Assembly (NCBI GenBank): GCA_039602395.1
Contig: JBCNJP010000025.1
Span: forward strand, 54,038,555 to 54,102,554
Source: Deinandra increscens subsp. villosa
Taxonomy: Eukaryota; Streptophyta; Magnoliopsida; Asterales; Asteraceae
Direction: 5' to 3'
DNA length: 64,000 nucleotides
Part shown: in pieces, positions 59,000-64,000 of the stretch
Layout of the letters: every line of letters begins with the position of its first letter
Numbering within the stretch: the first letter of the stretch is position 1
The notes under the pieces: generated by a model
What the model was told of the DNA's origin: nothing
Database searches by the model: none
The model's input: the letters and a program-made list of their open reading frames with translations, nothing else
Position numbers and translations under genes: made by a program

Positions 59000-59092
<93 letters not shown>

Positions 59093-59111
59093 TAATAATA
59101 ATAATAATAAT
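58999..59111. repeat. (AAT)n microsatellite in E5 leader
   Basis: About 37 AAT/TAA units, nearly perfect. On the minus strand it reads as long Leu or Tyr runs, which are not genuine proteins. Confidence 0.95.
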
Positions 59112-59735
59112 ATAACATTAATAATGATAACAATAAGTAAGCATAAATAAGGATCAAAGTTATGAAGCAACGAAGTTGTGATAATAGTCTATTACAATCA
59201 CCAAAATTAATAGACAAAATTAAGGTTCTACTCAAATGAGTCAGCTTTCGCGTTGGTTACTTGCCTATCACCTAAGCATTATGAACTAGAATAAGGGTAT
59301 GTGCATAAAGTGATGTATCACATCAGCGTTGGCCAGAAATGATACATCTAAGCTTTATGTACACGTTAGGTTCGCTGAATACATGTGCAACTCATCAAGA
59401 GAAACACTTGTATAAGAAAGGTGAATGCTTAATTTTTAGTTGATAATCATTGTAAAAAAAACGACTCAGCGTTGGCCAGAATCGAGGTTTTAAAGATGTT
59501 ATCAATTTAAGCAAATAGATTAGTTTTTATTTAAAATTAAGCTAACTAGTATTAGAAAATATGGCATTGGTTAAGGCAGCAAATCAGCGTTGGCCAGAAT
59601 TACTACATGTCTATAACTAATAAAAGTTAAGGAACTAATCTAACTTATATATTTTGTTTTGTAAAACATGAGCATTTAAAGTTTTAATCAAAACAAAATA
59701 TTTCAATATTAAGTCCCAAATTTAGCAGAAACCCC
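59112..59735 (-). other. E5 leader, inner part
   Basis: No ORF. AATCAGCGTTGGCCAGAAT-type blocks recur three times (near 59325, 59467 and 59583), an irregular direct repeat. Confidence 0.6.
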
Positions 59736-59739
59736 CCTG

Positions 59740-60165
59740 TCAAATTGGGGTTTTCGATCGAAAAGTAGGTGTCCGATCGAAAAGCAGAAATCTAAAAGCT
59801 GACTTTTCGATCTGAACGAAAAACTGGTCGAAAAGTCGATCGTAAGTTGACCGAAAAGCTTATCGAAAAGCCGGTCGAAAAGCCGGTCGAAAAGCTGATC
59901 GAAAAGCCGGTCGAAAAGCCATATGACCGATTGAAAAGCCGATCGAAAAGCCATATGGTCCGATCGAAGAGCAGGGACTAAGCCACATGATTCGATCGAA
60001 AAGTAAGTCAAAAAGCCACATGGCCTGATCGAAAAACCGATCGAAAAGGTCATACGGTCCGATCGAAAAGCAGGGAACCAAGCCACATCTTTTGATCGGA
60101 AAGTAAGTTATTTGGTCGCAAAGTAAGCTTTTCGATCGAGTATTTGTATTTCGATCGAAAAGGTA
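59740..60165 (-). repeat. E5 leader: dense GATCGAAAAG words
   Basis: More than twenty copies of GATCGAAAAGC / GGTCGAAAAGC and a few reversed CTTTTCGATC over 420 bases, some in tandem (59865-59935), some spaced, with CCACATGG/CCATATGG between. The open frames across it (Phe/Arg/Ser-rich) are products of the repeat. Confidence 0.9.
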
Positions 60166-60387
60166 ATAATATCTCGAAATCAGTTAGGGTTTTATCGTAG
60201 TTTTCCAAAACCGAAATCTGATTAGAGTTTTGGGTTTGTTTTAAAAACCAATTTTGATTATGTGCTTAAAAACGAATTAGGGTTTCGAGATTTTAGATAG
60301 AATCGAAAACCCATTATCTGATTTCGAAAATAGTTAGTAGTAAGGATATGGACAAATTCAGATTTATGATTCGATTGAGCAACATAT

Positions 60388-60399
60388 GCTTTGATACCA
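60388..60399 (-). promoter_or_regulatory. E5 primer binding site
   Basis: Minus strand TGGTATCAAAGC, two bases after the 5' LTR end; complementary to initiator Met-tRNA with the same variant base as E4. Confidence 0.88.
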
Positions 60400-60401
60400 C
60401 A

Positions 60402-60856
60402 TGTTGATCGAATCCTGAATCGTTACAATAAACAGATAATACATATGTAAATATTACTTGTGGTCATCTGGTTGAGATCAGCAGCAGTTAGGTTGTCCAT
60501 CCTGTGAGTAGCCTTGGTTCCCCTTTAGGGTGTATGCTAATGATGGGAATCGCATAAAGGGTCTGCGAATTTAGAAAGAGAGGGCAGAAAGAGAGAGGTC
60601 AAAATATGTGTGTGGTGATTAACCTTTTCTCTCTAATAGATGCTCAATATATGCACCCAAGGGGAAACCCTAGTTCTATCCATAAGGACAATTACGTTCA
60701 TCAAATAAATGTCTGATATGGTTAATTAGGTAATTGATCATTTAAGATAAATGATTAAATGCCATAATATATATTTATATTATATACATATATATATATA
60801 TATATATATGTATATCCGAAATACATATATGTATTTTAGTAAATATACGTCTAACG
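60402..60856 (-). repeat. E5 5' LTR
   Basis: 455 bp, clearly the same as 54149-54594; its TA array (60782-60812) is longer. Followed by ACATC. Confidence 0.9.
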
Positions 60857-62180
60857 ACATCATCTATCCTAGCATCAACCACATCATAATCTAAGTTATT
60901 AGAGACATTATTAGATATTATTTTAATATAACATGCATTCAAATAAGATTTTAAAGCACCCAAAAATGATACCTTCCAAGAAAATTTACCACCTCATCCC
61001 TTGCATCACAAACATTCACGTCTGCATTTAATAATCTTTTTATTAGATTTACGTTTTCGGGCTAAGTCATTCAAAAGGATGGAACATAGGAAATTAGACA
61101 TTTGCTAAATCCATTTTCACTGAGTTTACCTTCTCTGTTAAATCGTTAATTAAAATATCACTTTTCATGAAAATGGCCTATTTGAGTTTGCCATTTTCTT
61201 TTAGTAATGCAACGTTATTCTGTCTTCTACAGGAGCTTGCTCAATCTCTCTTCTCATTGGTCTCTCAACAACATTAGCAGTTTCTCGTGCATTGCACTCC
61301 CTCGTAAAGTTCCCTAATTATTGACATTTTTAGCACCTTTTCTTGCATTTATCAAAACCAATAAAATTCTTCATCATCAGTTGCTTTCTTCCGACATGAT
61401 CTAAATACCTCTTTGCCTTTAAAATAGCCATCTGCCATTGGATATCAATCTCCTCAAGATTACCTAGATTGATTTGCTCCAAATCATCCACACCAAAGAT
61501 AGTTAAAGGTTCTTGCCATCAATGTTTCATAACTTGTGATAAACGAACAAAGCAATATGTTTTGGCTTCCCTGCGTAATATGTCTTCGTTGATAACGACT
61601 CTAGGTCTGCCCAATTGATGTGATTCTCGAACATGATCGATTCAATACGGAACTTCCTAATGCTTGAACTCCAAGACTGTTACCATGAACTTCAGGATTG
61701 GACCTGGGTGGAGTATAAGGTGGCGATCAGCATAAAATGCAACATTGGTAGGACTCTAGGTCTGCCCCAATTGCTTCTCGAACATGATCAATTCAATACG
61801 AAACTTCCTAATGCTTGAACTCCAATATTGTTATCATGAACTTCAGGATTGGAGACGGGTGGAGTATAAGGTGGCGGACAAGCATAAAATACAACATTGA
61901 TAGGACTAATTCATTTGTTTGAAAAAAGTAGATCCCTTTCTTGTCGACAAGATCATATGCATTCAAGAGACCGATATATGTATCAAGTGAGACCTCCTCT
62001 AACTTGTTTGTCATTTTGATGACCATACAATTCACACTCCAACTCACATGAAATAAATCAAACAGCTTCTTCACCATCTTCTCAGTCATCTTATTCTCCT
62101 TCATTTCCTCCAAACAGGGGAAAAATATACAATATATCTTTCTTTTCCTTCTCGTTTCTTTTCTAAATATTCTCATTTCC
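60857..62180 (-). pseudogene. Sirevirus-type gag relic, host of E5
   Basis: Read on the minus strand from 62180: WSVNCMVIKMTNKLEEVSLD and IGLLNAYD near 62040-61960, the Gag-core end seen in Sirevirus-type Gags. After a tandem duplication (61597-61908) comes LEEIDIQWQMAILKAKRYLD near 61460 and a knuckle remnant C-x2-C...GNFTREC near 61330-61290 whose His is Asn and which has internal stops. The order matches E3 and E4 Gag (compare EMDIMTQLAM and LNELDLHWQFAM). It is thoroughly broken by stops and frameshifts. Confidence 0.65.
61597..61908. repeat. Tandem duplication of about 155 bp in gag relic
   Basis: GACTCTAGGTCTGCCC...CATAAAATGCAACATTG (from 61597) recurs from about 61752, ending CATAAAATACAACATTG, with roughly 10% differences and small indels, so it is old. 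Confidence 0.85.
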
Positions 62181-62999
62181 CTTTCCCTTTCTTTTCCTTC
62201 TATATCATTATTGATATCGAAAACATGTGTTTAATGATAAAGAGTTAGGTTCAACTAAAAAGACTTTCAAATCTAAAAGGTTTAAAAAGGATTTTTAGTC
62301 TAACACGTGTATTTATATTATTTTTAAATAATATATTTGAGTTATTGTATCTTATTATTCAGGTTAATTGTGTAATATGTATTCATTATTGTGTTTTTAT
62401 GTGTTAACTAATTTCATGTTATTTTCTTATTGTTTTTTATGTAATAGATAAATTTGTTCTAAACCAAAACTACTACCTAATATTCACTATTTTTTTTCCT
62501 CCACCAATCTAATCTTAACCAATAAATAGAGCTTAATAACAAATATAATAACCTCAAATCCTACCCAATCGATATAATTCATAATAATGAAATAAACATA
62601 TTCGTTACGTAAACCAAAACTACTACCTCATGTCCTCCTCAGGTTCCATTTGTAAAACAAAATTGTTTCCATTTCTATATCACTTGATTGACTTTTTTTA
62701 TACATAAAAGTAGGCAGTATTTTTTTTAACGGCGTTAAACCTCAACCAGGTCATTCGAGTGAACACTTGATATAACAGTATTACTTACGACACGTTATGA
62801 ACACAAATCATGCGGGTAACCCAGACCATTAGTCGAGTCCATTCCGAAAAAAAATCCATATCTGCAAACGGTCAGGTGATAAAAGCCATAAGACTCAAGG
62901 ATCGAGAGGACCAAAAAGGGACACCCCTTATCAATAGTTTTATATTAAAAAAAAAAGGAAACTAGGTTACTTAAGAAAATATGAGTTGACCATTTTAGG
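62181..62999. other. Intergenic sequence, nothing recognisable
   Basis: A/T-rich. No coding, RNA or repeat feature that I can support. Confidence 0.4.
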
Positions 63000-64000
63000 T
63001 TGACAAACTTCAAGTTCTTTAAGAGATTTTGGCACTTGTTTGAGGAAGATTTTGGTAAAGTTTTAGACTAATTCTATGAGAATGGGGCTGTAGGGAGACT
63101 GGGAGAGGGTGTGGGGCTACTTTTATTCATCTTGTGGCCAAATGCAAGGATTCCCAATCTCTTGGGGATTACCGACCTATTAGCCTTGTTGGTGCCATCT
63201 CAAAAGTCGTTGCTAAGGTGCTTGCCAATAGGATCAAAAGCTCTATATCCTCCGCGGTGTCGGAAGTTCAAATGGTGTTTATTCAAGGAAGAAATTGTGG
63301 ATGGAGCCCTCATCGTGAATGAAGTTGTTACTTGGGTGAAAAAAAGAAAGTTTCCGACTTTCTTTTTCAAGATTGACTTTGAAAAGGCGTACGATTCCTT
63401 GAATTGGAGATTCTTGGATTCCACTCTTGAACAAATGAATTTCCCGGAGAAGTGGAGAAAATGGATTAAAGGAATATTGGAAGCTTCTCGGGCTTCGGTG
63501 TTAGTCAATGGATCTCCTACCTTTGAATTTCGATGTCATCGGGGTTTGCGTCAAGGTGACCCGATCTCCCCCTTCCTTTTCGTGATTGCTATGGACGTGT
63601 TCCATTGGATCTTTGATAAAGCTATGGAGTTGGGAAAATTTAAGGGGTTATGTCTTCCTAACGGAGGTCCGGTTTATCTCACGTCCTTTTTACCAATGAT
63701 GCGATTGTCTTCGGAGAATGGAGTGAGTCCAATCTCGTGTGCCTTACTCATATCATCCGTATTTTTGGGTTGATCTCTGGGTTAGGGATCAACCTAAAAA
63801 AGTGTAGCTTGGTGGGCCTAAATGTGGACACTCTGATTGTACAAAGCAAGGCCGAGGATCTCAAGTGTAATATTGGAAAACTACCTTTTCACTATCTTGG
63901 GTTGTCTGTTAGGGGTAATATGAAGCACGTGAAGAATTGGGAACCGGTTGTCAAGGTCTTTGAGAATAGGCTCTCTAGATGGAAGGCCAAGTCTCTCTCG
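63000..64000 (+). pseudogene. L1-type LINE reverse transcriptase, 5'-truncated
   Basis: A non-LTR retrotransposon ORF2 fragment that continues past the window. The reading starts near 63004 with KRFWHLFEEDFGKVLD, has a stop at about 63070, then changes frame three times. Domains in order: ATFIHLVAKCKDSQSLGDYR and PISLVGAISKVVAKVLANRI (63117-63235), VDGALIVNEVV, FFKIDFEKAYDSLNW (RT motif with catalytic Asp), GLRQGDPISPFLFVIAMD (63546-63600), then FTNDAIVFGEW near 63690 where the FADD catalytic motif is FTND, and LPFHYLGLSVRGN near 63880. Frameshifts near 63115, 63297 and 63675, plus the lost Asp, make it inactive. Confidence 0.88.

Larger units (their letters stand above)
54149..60856 (-). mobile_element. 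E5: copia retrotransposon, minus strand
   Basis: A 6.7-kb element with both LTRs and a perfect target duplication ACATC (54144-54148 and 60857-60861). In minus order: 5' LTR 60856-60402, primer site, 1.4-kb leader with GATCGAAAAG words and an AAT array, gag, protease, integrase, RT, RNase H, polypurine tract (minus AATGGGAGAA at 54604-54595), 3' LTR 54594-54149. Coding is broken by stops, and active-site residues are lost in protease and RT. The right LTR end has changed (CG instead of CA). Confidence 0.92.

Noticed and set aside
58988..59235. Minus-strand ORFs of Leu or Tyr runs
   Set aside because: They are translations of the AAT microsatellite.
59709..60086. Minus-strand ORF with LFDRLFD repeats, looking like a repeat protein
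   Set aside because: It is the GATCGAAAAG word array read as protein in a leader; two frames give equally repetitive products.
59740..60165. CRISPR-like array
   Set aside because: Words are about 10 bp with irregular spacing, no constant spacer length, no cas genes, and the DNA is plant.

Overview
The window is plant nuclear DNA made almost entirely of nested, decayed retrotransposons. I found no ordinary host gene, tRNA, rRNA or CRISPR. Copia elements with an initiator-Met-tRNA primer site, the Gag and downstream-ORF types, and the Tekay- and Athila-like Ty3 debris point to a eudicot, most likely an Asteraceae (inference from resemblance; no search was run).

Layout. 1-790 is a minus-strand Ty3 gag relic. 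791-4050 is non-coding debris. 4054-4880 (minus) is a broken copy of the extra ORF that follows pol in element E4. E1 (5601-11405), E2 (about 14780-20924) and E3 (21199-27570) are three plus-strand copia-type elements of one gag-only family: long Gag with two CCHC knuckles and a coiled-coil middle, no protease, integrase, RT or RNase H, and a long structured 3' non-coding region. 28508-53068 is a direct tandem duplication (copies A and B) of a Tekay-like LTR plus an Athila-like minus-strand internal region (gag end, protease, AT-hook ORF; RT and integrase absent). Copy A later received a 349-bp E3-family LTR (31238-31586). Copy B received E4 (38759-51735), a 13-kb Sirevirus-like copia element with gag, pol and a third long ORF, flanked by a perfect GAGGT target duplication. 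E5 (54149-60856, minus strand, target duplication ACATC) is a complete but dead copia element lying inside a minus-strand Sirevirus-type gag relic (53335-54148 and 60857-62180). A LINE reverse transcriptase starts near 63000 and runs off the end.

Two signals are not explained by ordinary annotation. First, E1, E2 and E3 each carry three successive 59-64-nt stem-loops between gag and the 3' LTR. Stems change by paired substitutions between elements, and most inner hairpins end in GNRA-type tetraloops. This looks like conserved RNA structure. Second, each element carries its own short CpG-containing word, repeated many times in the leader and often as an inverted repeat in the LTR: TTCGG in E1, CATTCGG in E2, TGGTCCGC in E3, TTCAACCGGAA in E4, GATCGAAAAG in E5 and TAACGAGTCGTTACG in the Athila-like copies. 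In E4 the word also runs through coding sequence, giving VQPE/VQAE peptide repeats.

Functionally the region is a graveyard. E4 could once have supplied enzymes, but its pol is broken by a 169-bp tandem duplication and an integrase Glu-to-Lys change. E1-E3 could only have moved using enzymes supplied in trans. E3 is the best-preserved gag, with one frameshift in about 1,087 codons.
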